A stretch of 64,000 nucleotides of DNA from Ancrocorticia sp052089425 (GTDB taxonomy: Bacteria; Actinomycetota; Actinomycetes; Actinomycetales; Actinomycetaceae): assembly GCF_052089425.1 (NCBI RefSeq), contig NZ_JBQCZW010000006.1, positions 18,171 through 82,170 on the forward strand, written 5' to 3'. Below are positions 51,657 to 59,665 of the stretch, one piece after another. The translations under genes were made by a program, and so were the position numbers. The notes under the pieces are model-generated. The model was not told where the DNA came from. It did no database searches and saw only the letters and a program-made list of their open reading frames with translations. Position 1 is the stretch's first letter, and each line of letters begins with the position of its first letter.

Positions 51657-51788
51657 CTGACACGCCACGAATTCCAGTTTGCACCCTACGTTGCCCTAGC
51701 GGAAATCATTGAAGTCCCCTTACTTGCCACGGACGCCCGTATCGTACGCGCGGCCGGTCATCGAACCCGCTGTATTTTGTTGGACTGA
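51657..51788 (+). pseudogene. vapC relic: C-terminal end of a PIN-domain toxin
   Basis: A 43-codon open stretch with no start codon reads FQFAPYVALAEIIEVPLLATD, then ARIVRAAGHRTRCILLD and a stop. This is the characteristic last helix-strand region of VapC toxins (YVALAE, LLTTDARL, AxGH). A TAG stop precedes it at 51654, and the 37-bp repeat abuts it, so the rest of the gene was replaced at the repeat boundary. It is unrelated in frame to the intact vapC downstream. Confidence 0.7.
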
Positions 51789-51882
51789 CACGAGGCCATC
51801 AACAACAACTTGCACCTTGCCCTCTCAGTAGCGGATACCTGTGGCCCTGCCCGGGGAGCTCGTGGAGATCTCTTCCTGCATA

Positions 51883-51909
51883 CGTATCACCGGTGATACG
51901 CTTGGGGCC
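51883..51909 (+). promoter_or_regulatory. Perfect 18-bp palindrome and leaderless -10 of the phd/vapC pair
   Basis: CGTATCACCGGTGATACG (51883-51900) is a perfect palindrome. Its right arm runs into TACGCT (51897-51902), a TANNNT box seven bases before the antitoxin ATG. This is where an antitoxin-toxin complex would bind to shut off its own promoter. Confidence 0.65.
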
Positions 51910-52146
51910 ATGAGCACAGTATCAGTTCGAGACCTGAGGAACCATGGAGGAGATGTGCTTGAGCGCGTCGCTCGTGGTGAATCCATCGTCGTCACACGCG
52001 ACGGTTCCCCGGCTGCGCAATTAACGCCGCTGCGCCGCCCCAGCGCACCTCCGTCTGAGCTGATCGAACGACGTCGGCGGCTGCCCCGAGTCGATCCTGA
52101 GTCACTGCGTCACGATATCGATACATTACTGGATCCAACGCTGTGA
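51910..52146 (+). CDS. Phd/YefM-type (prevent-host-death) antitoxin
   Basis: A 78-residue antitoxin. The N-terminal DNA-binding fold STVSVRDLRNHGGDVLERVARGE carries the typical RDLRNH and GESIVVTRDGSPAAQL pattern, followed by a flexible toxin-binding tail. The ATG at 51910 gives the family N-terminus; the longer reading is not supported. Its stop overlaps the vapC GTG by 4 bp. A palindrome covers its promoter. Confidence 0.9.
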   Translation: MSTVSVRDLRNHGGDVLERVARGESIVVTRDGSPAAQLTPLRRPSAPPSELIERRRRLPRVDPESLRHDIDTLLDPTL

Positions 52147-52553
52147 CAGCCCCGCGCGGAGTACTCGATACCTCAACAGTCATTCGGCTAGGTGACGTAG
52201 CCGATGCATCTCAACTTCCAGATGATTCAGTTATCACCTCGATAACGTTGGCCGAACTCGCCGTCGGACCGCTCGTCGCCACTGACAACCAAGAACGCGC
52301 AGCTCGCCAAGCCCATCTACAGCAAGCGGAGGCAGATTTCGATGTCCTTCCGTTCGACGCCGCAGCCGCTCGCGCTTTCGGCAGTGTTGCTGCTAGCCTG
52401 CGGGCAGCCGGACGCAAGCCGACTGCCCGCGCCTACGACGCGCTTATCGCGGCAACAGCTATTGCAAACGGACTACCGGTCTTCACCTGCAATCCCGCAG
52501 ATTTCCTCGGGATCGATGGGCTGAACGTTGAGCCGGTATTAATCGAAGACTGA
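52143..52553 (+). CDS. VapC-type PIN-domain toxin ribonuclease
   Basis: Endoribonuclease toxin of 136 residues. The acidic quartet is visible: Asp9 in VLDTSTVI, Glu in ITLAELAVG (about 38), Asp in AYDALIAATA (about 99) and Asp near TCNPADF (about 117). It starts with GTG overlapping the antitoxin stop (GTGA), so the pair is co-translated. The second copy of the 37-bp repeat begins three bases after its stop. Confidence 0.92.
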   Translation: MTAPRGVLDTSTVIRLGDVADASQLPDDSVITSITLAELAVGPLVATDNQERAARQAHLQQAEADFDVLPFDAAAARAFGSVAASLRAAGRKPTARAYDALIAATAIANGLPVFTCNPADFLGIDGLNVEPVLIED

Positions 52554-52556
52554 ATG

Positions 52557-52593
52557 ATGTCAATGCTCGGAGACATTTCTTAAAATGTAACCG
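52557..52593. repeat. 37-bp direct repeat, copy 2
   Basis: Same orientation as the copy at 51616-51652, with two mismatches. It immediately follows vapC. Inside, ACATTT and AAATGT can pair. The segment between the two copies is about 0.9 kb and carries the complete toxin-antitoxin pair. Confidence 0.8.
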
Positions 52594-52606
52594 TTCGCCG
52601 CCCCAT

Positions 52607-52621
52607 TGCCGATGATCGGCA
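52607..52621. terminator. Small hairpin after fixX
   Basis: TGCCGATGATCGGCA, a near-perfect palindrome able to form a 6-bp stem, lies just past the fixX stop on the minus strand and could end the etf-fix transcript. Weak. Confidence 0.35.
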
Positions 52622-52625
52622 GCCT

Positions 52626-52919
52626 TTATCCCTCGCGGAAGCGGATGCCGGTGGCACCTTCCGGATAGTGCCAAATGAGGGCGCCGGGAGCAGCCATCTG
52701 GCGGCACAGTCCGCATTCGAGGCAGGCGGCGAACTCCACGGAGATCGTGCCGTCTTCTTCCTCGCGATACACGTGGGCCGGGCAAATCTTGGTCAAGAGC
52801 TTGCCAGTGCCCGTGGCCTTGGCGATCTCCTGATTGACCTCGATGTGGGGGTTGCCCTCATCCACCTCATAAGCGTTCTTGGCCAGCCGCGATTCGACGT
52901 TTCCCAACGAAAATGCCAT
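52626..52919 (-). CDS. fixX: FixX-type ferredoxin-like protein
   Basis: Small iron-sulfur protein of 97 residues that relays electrons between the flavoprotein FixC and a partner. The four-Cys pattern matches FixX: an isolated Cys in KICPAHVY and the cluster CLECGLC. The tail WHYPEGATGIRFREG is the family end. The ATG at 52919 overlaps the fixC stop by one base (TGATG); a longer reading would lie within fixC. Last gene of the etfB-etfA-fixC-fixX operon. Confidence 0.92.
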   Translation of the reverse strand: MAFSLGNVESRLAKNAYEVDEGNPHIEVNQEIAKATGTGKLLTKICPAHVYREEEDGTISVEFAACLECGLCRQMAAPGALIWHYPEGATGIRFREG

Positions 52920-54211
52920 CACAGAGCCCTCACTGCCTGATACGCGACCTTCGCGAGCCTGCTCAGCTTCATCCCCGAGCCCTTCACCGCATCCCACGCG
53001 GTAGGCAGGATGTGCTTGCGCGGGCTCTGATCAAGGTTGTACACACCGTGCAGAACATCCGCCAGCATCTCCCCGATCTTTCCGTACATCTCCGGGCTTT
53101 CCAAGAAATCCGGCGCCTTGGCATACGTGTCCATGTCCGCGCCCACAAACGTCGCCTCATATTCGCTCACGTAATTCTCGAGCGTTTCTTGAGAGAAATC
53201 CTCAGCCTCGAACGCCTGCCCGATGGCCGTAGCAGCCGCACGGGCCGATCCGGCAGCAAGGTCCATTCCGCGAATCGTGAAGCCGGTGTTGAGCGTGAAC
53301 CCCGCAGCATCCCCAATCACCACAAGGCCGGAACGCACCAGATCGTGCTGCATCCTCTTGCCACCCTCGGCCACCATATGGCACCCGTACTCCACGAGCT
53401 CGCCGCCCTCAAGGAACGGCTTGATCGCCGGATGCTCGAGGAAATGATCGTGAACATCAGTGACCACATAGTTGCCGTGCTCCAGCGCCGGCACATTCAC
53501 CACAATCCCGATCGAAACCGAATCGCGATTCGTATACATGAAACCACCGCCAGGCAGCCCCTCAGTTGCATCCCCCACGATCTGGTAAGCCGCACCCTCG
53601 TTCCCCGTCACGTTGAAACGTTCGCGGATTCTTTCCTCACCGAGGGAGACCACGGATTTGACGCCGATCGCCATGTTTTCATTGGGTTCCTTTTCCCGGA
53701 TCCCCGCTTCTTGGGAAATGAACGAGTTGATTCCATCAGCGGTGACGACGACGTGCGCCCGCAGCTCATCCTCACCCGAACACACTCCCACAAACTGCTC
53801 ACCCTCACGCAGCAGCCCATCCACCCTAAAGCCGGGCATCAGGGTAACGCCAGCCTCCTCACACTGCTCGGCGAGCCACGGATCAAACCTAGAGCGCAGG
53901 ACCGTCACCGCGTTGACGGGCTCGGACAGGCGCTTGTCCCAGTAGTCAATGTTGACGAAGGATTCCTTGTTAAGGAAGCTCAGGCAGTTGCGGGTGATGA
54001 CGCGTTCAATCGGGGCGTCCTCGATGAAGTTCGGGAAGATCTCCTCCATGATCCGGCAATAGAAAACGCCGCCGGAGAGGTTCTTCGAACCGGGCTCGTC
54101 GCCACGTTCGATCAGCAAGACCTCCCTGCCCTGCTGGGCGAGAAGGTAGGCACAGGTGAGCCCTGCAACGCCACCGCCAATGACGATCGCGTCAAAATCT
54201 ACGTCACCCAT
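52919..54211 (-). CDS. fixC: FixC-type FAD-dependent oxidoreductase (ETF:quinone oxidoreductase-like)
   Basis: Flavoprotein of 430 residues that accepts electrons from the EtfAB pair, probably with FixX, and passes them to quinone or another carrier at the membrane. The N-terminal FAD site AIVIGGGVAGLTCAYLL is near residue 8. GDAAGFTLNTGFTIRGMDLA near residue 300 is the second FAD contact. It has AAGGA upstream and begins 16 bp after etfA. Length matches the FixC/YdiS group. Confidence 0.93.
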   Translation of the reverse strand: MGDVDFDAIVIGGGVAGLTCAYLLAQQGREVLLIERGDEPGSKNLSGGVFYCRIMEEIFPNFIEDAPIERVITRNCLSFLNKESFVNIDYWDKRLSEPVNAVTVLRSRFDPWLAEQCEEAGVTLMPGFRVDGLLREGEQFVGVCSGEDELRAHVVVTADGINSFISQEAGIREKEPNENMAIGVKSVVSLGEERIRERFNVTGNEGAAYQIVGDATEGLPGGGFMYTNRDSVSIGIVVNVPALEHGNYVVTDVHDHFLEHPAIKPFLEGGELVEYGCHMVAEGGKRMQHDLVRSGLVVIGDAAGFTLNTGFTIRGMDLAAGSARAAATAIGQAFEAEDFSQETLENYVSEYEATFVGADMDTYAKAPDFLESPEMYGKIGEMLADVLHGVYNLDQSPRKHILPTAWDAVKGSGMKLSRLAKVAYQAVRAL

Positions 54212-54227
54212 GCCCCGTCCTTGCTCC

Positions 54228-55097
54228 TTATTCGTTCAACGCCGCGACGATCTGCGGAATCACCTCGTAGAGGTCACCCACGATCCCGTAATCCGAATCC
54301 TCAAACATCGTAGCGGTCTCATCGTTGTTAATTGCCACGATGGTCCCAGATTCGAGGATCCCCGCCGTGTGGTGTACCTGGCCGGAGATGCCGATGGCGA
54401 AGTACAGCTCGGGGGCAATCACTTGGCCGGAGACGCCCACATACTGGTCGCGCTGCATCCAGCCGAGTCCTTCGGACAGTGGCCGCGAGCAGGCAACTTC
54501 CCCGCCGATAGCCTCCGCCAGATCCGATGCTAGCTGCAGATCGTCCTGCTCCTTGAAGCCGCGGCCAGCGGCAACAACACGTTCTGCCGATCCCAAGTTG
54601 ACGCTTTCCACCTCGGCCTGCTCGATGGCCGAAATCGTGGCAGTGTAATCCTTGGCGCCGAACGTGACGGCCTCGGGGACCTCCCCGGCTGGCTGTACGC
54701 CGCCATCAAGGATGGCCACTACTGTGCCGTCGAATGTCACGTTATCCAAGCTGATGCCGCCGGCCTTGGAAACTTGTGCGGAGCCAGCCTGAAGCGACTT
54801 CACGGACGTCAGAACGGGTGCGCCAAGCTTGGCTGCAACGGCGCCAGCGAGTACGCGCTCAGCCGGGCGATTGGGCGCCAGCACTACGTCACCAGGTTCG
54901 GCATCGATGGCGGCGGCAACACTCGGTGCAGCCACTTCGGCCGGGGCCGTGGCCTCAAGCTCAATGGCGATCGTTTCGTCCACGCCGGCGATCGGCAGGT
55001 TGCCAACGGTCACCGCAGTGACGGTTCCGCCGAGCTCACGGGCCTGATCAGCAAGTGTTCCCACGCCGGTTTCGGCCGCAATAATCCATGTTTTCAT
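54228..55097 (-). CDS. etfA: Electron transfer flavoprotein alpha subunit (FixB-like)
   Basis: Alpha subunit of the ETF, 289 residues. N-terminal nucleotide-binding-like domain; C-terminal FAD-binding domain with CSRPLSEGLGW, VGVSGQVIAPELY, GISGQVHHTAGI and INNDETA. GAGAGG precedes the ATG at 55097; a TTG two codons upstream is not needed. Twelve bp separate it from etfB. Which dehydrogenase feeds the ETF is not shown by the window. Confidence 0.94.
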   Translation of the reverse strand: MKTWIIAAETGVGTLADQARELGGTVTAVTVGNLPIAGVDETIAIELEATAPAEVAAPSVAAAIDAEPGDVVLAPNRPAERVLAGAVAAKLGAPVLTSVKSLQAGSAQVSKAGGISLDNVTFDGTVVAILDGGVQPAGEVPEAVTFGAKDYTATISAIEQAEVESVNLGSAERVVAAGRGFKEQDDLQLASDLAEAIGGEVACSRPLSEGLGWMQRDQYVGVSGQVIAPELYFAIGISGQVHHTAGILESGTIVAINNDETATMFEDSDYGIVGDLYEVIPQIVAALNE

Positions 55098-55109
55098 GAT
55101 CAAAACCTC

Positions 55110-55871
55110 TCAGAGAACACCGTCGGCGCGCAGCGCTGCAACAAGCTGATTGGCAGCGTCAGGGCCGTTCAACAACACATTCTTGCGGATCTTGGACTCG
55201 GGCTTGGCGGTGCCAGTCACGGCCACCGGTGCCTCAACAAGTTCCAAATCTGCCTCCTGTACCGTTGCCACGGGCTTCTTCGCCGCCGCAAGCATCTCCT
55301 TCATCGAAGGATTCTTTGCACTGACAGCCTCGGGAGTCGCGGCAACAACCACCGGCCCAGTCACGGCCACCGTGCGCGTTCCGCCGGGGACGGACTGCGT
55401 GATGCTGTAGCCGTCATCCGTCTTCTCAAGGGCTGTGACCTCCTGAAAACACGGCCAGCCCAAGAACCCAGCCGTGATGGCGGACATCATCTTGGCCCCG
55501 TCGTCGATCGAAGAATCCCCCGTAATCAACAGGTCAGCGCCCTCGATCTGGCCCACCAAGGATGCCAGTGCGGAGGCAACCTTCGTGGAACTCCACGAAT
55601 CCACCCCGTCCTGGCCGAAAAGCAAGGCGCGATCAAGGCCCTTGGACAGGGCGTTGCGCGTGGCCATCTTGTGGGTCAGCGCGCTAGTGCCAGCACTAAT
55701 GCCCACCAGCTCGGTATCCTGAGCATCCGCAACATTGCGGCCCAGCTGGATCGCCACCGGATCGTATTCACTGATCTCGGGCTTGGCGCGGGTCCAGTCA
55801 ATGGCGCCACTGGCATCCACCGAGGCATCCTGGGGATTCGCCGCGTATTTGTACGCAACAACAACGGTCAT
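55110..55871 (-). CDS. etfB: Electron transfer flavoprotein beta subunit (FixA-like)
   Basis: Beta subunit, 253 residues, with the ETF-beta signature EISEYDPVAIQLG, the adenine-nucleotide region GISAGTSALTHKMATRNALSKG in outline, and GDSSIDDGAKMMSA. The ATG at 55871 (MTVVVAYKY) has GAGG upstream. It is the first gene of the etfB-etfA-fixC-fixX operon, the FixABCX order known from diazotrophs and from carnitine or flavin-based systems. No nitrogenase or carnitine genes are nearby. Confidence 0.94.
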   Translation of the reverse strand: MTVVVAYKYAANPQDASVDASGAIDWTRAKPEISEYDPVAIQLGRNVADAQDTELVGISAGTSALTHKMATRNALSKGLDRALLFGQDGVDSWSSTKVASALASLVGQIEGADLLITGDSSIDDGAKMMSAITAGFLGWPCFQEVTALEKTDDGYSITQSVPGGTRTVAVTGPVVVAATPEAVSAKNPSMKEMLAAAKKPVATVQEADLELVEAPVAVTGTAKPESKIRKNVLLNGPDAANQLVAALRADGVL

Positions 55872-56276
55872 GTAATCCTCACTTTCAAACGTCTCCACCT
55901 TATATGGTAGGCAATCCCCGGCACGAACGCCGTGGCGCGAAGCACGCCACGGCCGACAGGGTCAACACGTGTGGCGGCGGGGCTCAGATCCCCCATGAAT
56001 TCTCATTATGCCCGCGGCGCTGACTGAGAGGCTCGTCCGGCGCCGTCGCCACGGACCGGTAAAACTGCCACCTTCTGCTGAATTTCGCGAGGTGACAACT
56101 TACGGCGCCTCGGGACAGGTTGCAACATGTCAACAGCGGCATTAAGTGGTCCACTCAGGATTTAGGGGCGTGCTGCCGCGCCTGCTAACCCTGATACACC
56201 CCATGTCATCCACCAGATCCCCCTCATCCGCATCCGGCAGCACTCTTCGGCACCATAACGGTCCAGAGAGCTACCC
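55872..56276. other. 405-bp intergenic region upstream of etfB
   Basis: Contains a strong hairpin (GCCGTGGCG/CGCCACGGC, 55929-55953) that could end the incoming symporter transcript or attenuate etfB. An ATATAAGG stretch just upstream of etfB (minus strand, about 55903) may be part of its promoter. No coding sequence is recognised in the remainder (about 55960-56276). Confidence 0.45.
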
Positions 56277-56720
56277 CTACTCGGCGTCCGGGGCGCCCTC
56301 CACCACATGCACGCCGTGCTCGATCTCCGGCGGGCGCGCCATGAGCCACAGGAAGAAGCACAGAGCTGCGAACAGCATGCCAAGCCCGGTCCACAGGTCT
56401 AGGTTAATTCCGGCAGCCTTGGCCAGATCAGCCTCGGTCACGAAAAACGCGCCGTACACCGTGAGCATCGCACCAAAAACGGCAAACATCGCCGCGGCCC
56501 ACGAGCGCAGGTCAAGCCACGTTTCAGCGGACATGCGGGGGTGACGATGGGCTGGCGCGCCCTTCTTCTCCACACCTGCAGCCATTCCTTCAGCCTGTGT
56601 TTCGTGCACGATTGGCCCCAATCCCTCGGTTCGCGTGAGGCGTCCCGCTTGCTCACCCACGTCAGATTCTCCGGCCTTCCCAGCTTGCGCCCACTCGGTT
56701 CGCCCAGTTTCTCGCTCCAT
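56277..56720 (-). CDS. Small two-helix membrane protein paired with a sodium:solute symporter
   Basis: A 147-residue protein. The first 80 residues are polar and charged. Then come two hydrophobic helices (SWAAAMFAVFGAMLTVYGAFF and LWTGLGMLFAALCFFLWLMA, each listed in outline) and an acidic end. Its ATG shares one base with the symporter stop (TGATG), so it is translationally coupled. Some symporters of this family have a small two-helix partner (DUF485 with acetate permease), and this could play the same part. It is not recognisably DUF485. Function unknown. Confidence 0.7.
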   Translation of the reverse strand: MERETGRTEWAQAGKAGESDVGEQAGRLTRTEGLGPIVHETQAEGMAAGVEKKGAPAHRHPRMSAETWLDLRSWAAAMFAVFGAMLTVYGAFFVTEADLAKAAGINLDLWTGLGMLFAALCFFLWLMARPPEIEHGVHVVEGAPDAE

Positions 56721-58426
56721 CACTGCCCCACCGTCACATTCAGAATAATGAGCACCACGATCACCGCGATGCCCAAAGGCCACGGATTGTCCTTCAGATC
56801 AAGCTTCGTCCCGGTTGCCACCATCTGCCGCCGTTCCTTGACGGCAACGCGGTGCAGATCGGGGGCGGGCTGGGCGCCCTGAATCTCCATGTTGGCCCTC
56901 CCCCACACGAGCCCGTCCAGCTCCTCCAAGGGTTTGGCCTCCCGCCTCCACGTGACAAGCACGGACACCGCCACATCAAACACGAAGGCCATCCCGGACC
57001 CGGTAAAGCTGGCGGCCTGCTGCGAATTGAACTCCAACCAACCGGCCATGTACCCCACCTGCACACCGGCAGCCCCGAGCGCTCCGGCCACTAGCCCCCA
57101 CAGGCCAGCCTCGGGCGCCATCCGTTTCCAGAACATCCCCAAGATGAACGTGGCGAATAGCGGCGCGGAGAAGATGGACTGGAGCAGCTGCAGGTAATCC
57201 TGAATGTTGTTGAAGGTGGCGGCGATGAACGCCGCCCCGATCGCGATGAGCACGCCGGCCACGGTGAGCCGCCGCCCCACCTTCAGGTAGTAGGTGTCCT
57301 TCTGTCCCGGCCGCACGTACGTTTGCCACAGGTCGTAGGTGACAACCGTGTTGAACGCGGACACGTTGGCAGCCATCCCCGCCATGAAGGCCGCAATGAG
57401 CGCCGCGAGCGCAAGCCCTACCAGCCCGGTCGGCATGACTTCGCCGATCAAGGCGGGCAGTGCCTCGTTGTGAGCGAGTTCGCCACTTGCCAGCTCGGGC
57501 ACCAGCAGCGCCGCGATCAGCCCTGGCGTGATGATGATGAGCGGCAGGAACATCTTCGGGATGGCGGCAATGATTGGGGTGCGTTGGGCAGCGGACATGT
57601 CCTTGGCGGACAGGGCGCGCTGAACCTCGGTGAAGTTCGTGGTCCAATACCCGAACGAGTTGACGAAACCCATCCCCAGCAGCAGCGCGATCCAGTTACC
57701 GTACGGGTTCGTGGTGTTGCCCAGCCCGGTTCCGCCCCACACGCTCAGGCCGTCCTTGCCGAGCACCTGTGTCTGATTGAGTGTCTCAAGAAGCCCATCC
57801 ACTCCACCCACGCGCGCCAGTCCGCCCACCGTGAGCGGGATGAGGAATGCCACGATGATGAAGAACTGGAGCACCTCGTTATACATGGTGGCCGTCAGCC
57901 CGCCCATCGCCGTGTAGAGAAGCACCACACCGGCCGCAATGAGGATCGAAACGGGCATCGGGATGCCGATCAGCACGTTGATGATCAGAGCGAGGGCAAA
58001 CAGGTTCACGCCAGCGATAAGGATCGTGGCCACTGAGAAGATAATCGATTGGTACAGGTGCGTGGCGCGATTGAAGCGCAAGCGCAGGTATTCGGGCACT
58101 GAGCGCACGCGCGAACCGTAGTAGAACGGCATCATCATGAGCCCTAGGAACACCATCGCCGGCACGGCGCCGATCCAGTAGTAGTGAACGGTCGGCAGGC
58201 CGTATTGCGAACCGTTGGCCGCCATGCCCAGAAGCTCCGTGGCACCGATGTTCGCGGAAAGGAACGCCAGTGCGCAGATCCACGCGGGGAGCGAGCGCCC
58301 GGAGAGGAAGTAATCCTCAGAGGTGAGAACCTTCCGCTTCGTCACCACTCCGATGGCGATCACGAAGATGAGGTAGACAACCACGAACGAATAGTCGAAG
58401 GCGGTTGCGTCCAGTCGCAAGTCCAT
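56720..58426 (-). CDS. Sodium:solute symporter (SSS family)
   Basis: Sodium-coupled importer of 568 residues with about 14 transmembrane segments and the LeuT-like fold of the SSS family. Notable stretches: EDYFLSGRSLPAWICALAFLSANIG early, and GGLTATMYNEVLQFFIIV. The C-terminal tail is longer than average. Its start shares one base with the stop of the dehydrogenase upstream, so the symporter probably carries that enzyme's substrate, a polyol such as inositol or a sugar (inference). Confidence 0.93.
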   Translation of the reverse strand: MDLRLDATAFDYSFVVVYLIFVIAIGVVTKRKVLTSEDYFLSGRSLPAWICALAFLSANIGATELLGMAANGSQYGLPTVHYYWIGAVPAMVFLGLMMMPFYYGSRVRSVPEYLRLRFNRATHLYQSIIFSVATILIAGVNLFALALIINVLIGIPMPVSILIAAGVVLLYTAMGGLTATMYNEVLQFFIIVAFLIPLTVGGLARVGGVDGLLETLNQTQVLGKDGLSVWGGTGLGNTTNPYGNWIALLLGMGFVNSFGYWTTNFTEVQRALSAKDMSAAQRTPIIAAIPKMFLPLIIITPGLIAALLVPELASGELAHNEALPALIGEVMPTGLVGLALAALIAAFMAGMAANVSAFNTVVTYDLWQTYVRPGQKDTYYLKVGRRLTVAGVLIAIGAAFIAATFNNIQDYLQLLQSIFSAPLFATFILGMFWKRMAPEAGLWGLVAGALGAAGVQVGYMAGWLEFNSQQAASFTGSGMAFVFDVAVSVLVTWRREAKPLEELDGLVWGRANMEIQGAQPAPDLHRVAVKERRQMVATGTKLDLKDNPWPLGIAVIVVLIILNVTVGQ

Positions 58427-59466
58427 TACGCCTCGTTTCCGGTTTTTTGGGACGACGACGGCGGCTCCGCCGCAATCTCCTCCAGCCGCACGGGCCGATG
58501 CTCGCGGCGTGAGATGGAGCAGGCCTCGGAGATCCGGAGGGCGGCCACGGCATCCTCGATGCCGGCCGTGATGTTACCTGTTCCTGCTGCGACCTCCATG
58601 AAGGCCCGCATTTCCGCCTCGTAGGCGGGCTTGAAGCGCAAGATGAAATCAACCCATGGATCGCCGGCCGGGTAGGTGGCGGCTGGCTCGGTGGAGGTCA
58701 TGGGTAAGTGCTCATCCAAGCCCACCGTGTCAGTGCCCAGCGTGCCGTGCAGCTCCATACGCACGTCGTAGCCAGCACCGTTGAAGCGTGAGGAGTGGGC
58801 TGTCACGAGGGCACCGTTGGTCAGGGTCAGGAGCACGACCGTTTCGGCAACGTCCCCAAAGTCTGCGAAGTCCGGCATGCCCAGATCGGTGCCGATGGCG
58901 TATGCCTCGCTCACCTCTTGGCCAGATACCCAGCGCAGCGCATCAAAATCGTGAATGAGGCAATCTGTGTAGATACCGCCGGAGGCAGCGAGGAACTCGC
59001 GCGGGGCTGGCGCTTGATCGAGCGTTCCCATGTGAACCCGGCGCAGATCGCCAATCTTTCCGGCGCGGAGGTTGTTGCGGGCCGTGGTGTAGCCGGCATC
59101 GAAATGGCGCTGGAAGCCCATCTGGAGGCGGACGCCCTTCTCACGGACGATTCGAGCCACCTCGAGGGTCGTGGCCAGATCGGTTGAAACTGGCTTCTCA
59201 CAAAAGATCGGGATACCCAGCCCTGCGGCACGGTCAATTGTGGCCGCGTGGGTGTCCGTTGGCGTGGTGATCACCAGGCCGTCCAGATCGGAGGAGGCGA
59301 GGAGCTGATCGGGAGTGCGGACCTCAACACCCGGTACTTCTGCCGCAAAGTCTGCTGTGAGCTGTGGGCGCGTATCGGCTACAACAAGCCGATCCGCCAG
59401 TGGTGCGAGGATCTTGGCGTGCATCGCTCCAATGCGCCCAAGGCCCAGCAAGCCAATCGTTACCAT
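58426..59466 (-). CDS. Gfo/Idh/MocA-family dehydrogenase (inositol 2-dehydrogenase-like)
   Basis: NAD(P)-dependent sugar or polyol dehydrogenase of 346 residues. Rossmann motif GLLGLGRIGAMHAK at the N-terminus, the catalytic Lys in FCEKPVSTDL near residue 93, and a C-terminal alpha/beta domain with GGIYTDCLIHDFDALRW (catalytic Asp/His). It resembles IolG-type enzymes. The last residues PPSSSQKT are encoded by a copy of the GAC-repeat word. First gene of a three-gene operon with the symporter and the small membrane protein. No other inositol-catabolic genes are seen. Confidence 0.88.
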   Translation of the reverse strand: MVTIGLLGLGRIGAMHAKILAPLADRLVVADTRPQLTADFAAEVPGVEVRTPDQLLASSDLDGLVITTPTDTHAATIDRAAGLGIPIFCEKPVSTDLATTLEVARIVREKGVRLQMGFQRHFDAGYTTARNNLRAGKIGDLRRVHMGTLDQAPAPREFLAASGGIYTDCLIHDFDALRWVSGQEVSEAYAIGTDLGMPDFADFGDVAETVVLLTLTNGALVTAHSSRFNGAGYDVRMELHGTLGTDTVGLDEHLPMTSTEPAATYPAGDPWVDFILRFKPAYEAEMRAFMEVAAGTGNITAGIEDAVAALRISEACSISRREHRPVRLEEIAAEPPSSSQKTGNEA

Positions 59467-59596
59467 GTGCAGTCTTCTTTCTCTGGGCCCGCGCGGCCAT
59501 CGCGCATCCCTCAGTCTTGATATATCGGCACGATACTACAAGCTGATCAATTTCATCACACCGAGCCACGCATTTGCCCTGTGACATATGTCTGAG

Positions 59597-59641
59597 TTGA
59601 CACCCCATCGGTTCTATGGTTAATTAGTCATGTAACTAACC
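59597..59641 (+). promoter_or_regulatory. Promoter and YtrA-type operator of the GntR-ABC operon
   Basis: TTGACA (59597-59602), then 18 bases, then TAATTA (59621-59626). An inverted repeat GGTTAATTA-n6-TAACTAACC (59618-59641, one mismatch) covers the -10 region. YtrA-type regulators repress their own ABC operon from such sites, so autorepression is likely. Confidence 0.5.
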
Positions 59642-59665
59642 GACATACTAACGAGGTGAAGCTGA

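Noticed and set aside
52913..54313. 466-codon open frame opposite fixC
   Set aside because: Same reason: full overlap with a well-supported gene and His/Arg-rich composition typical of a shadow frame.
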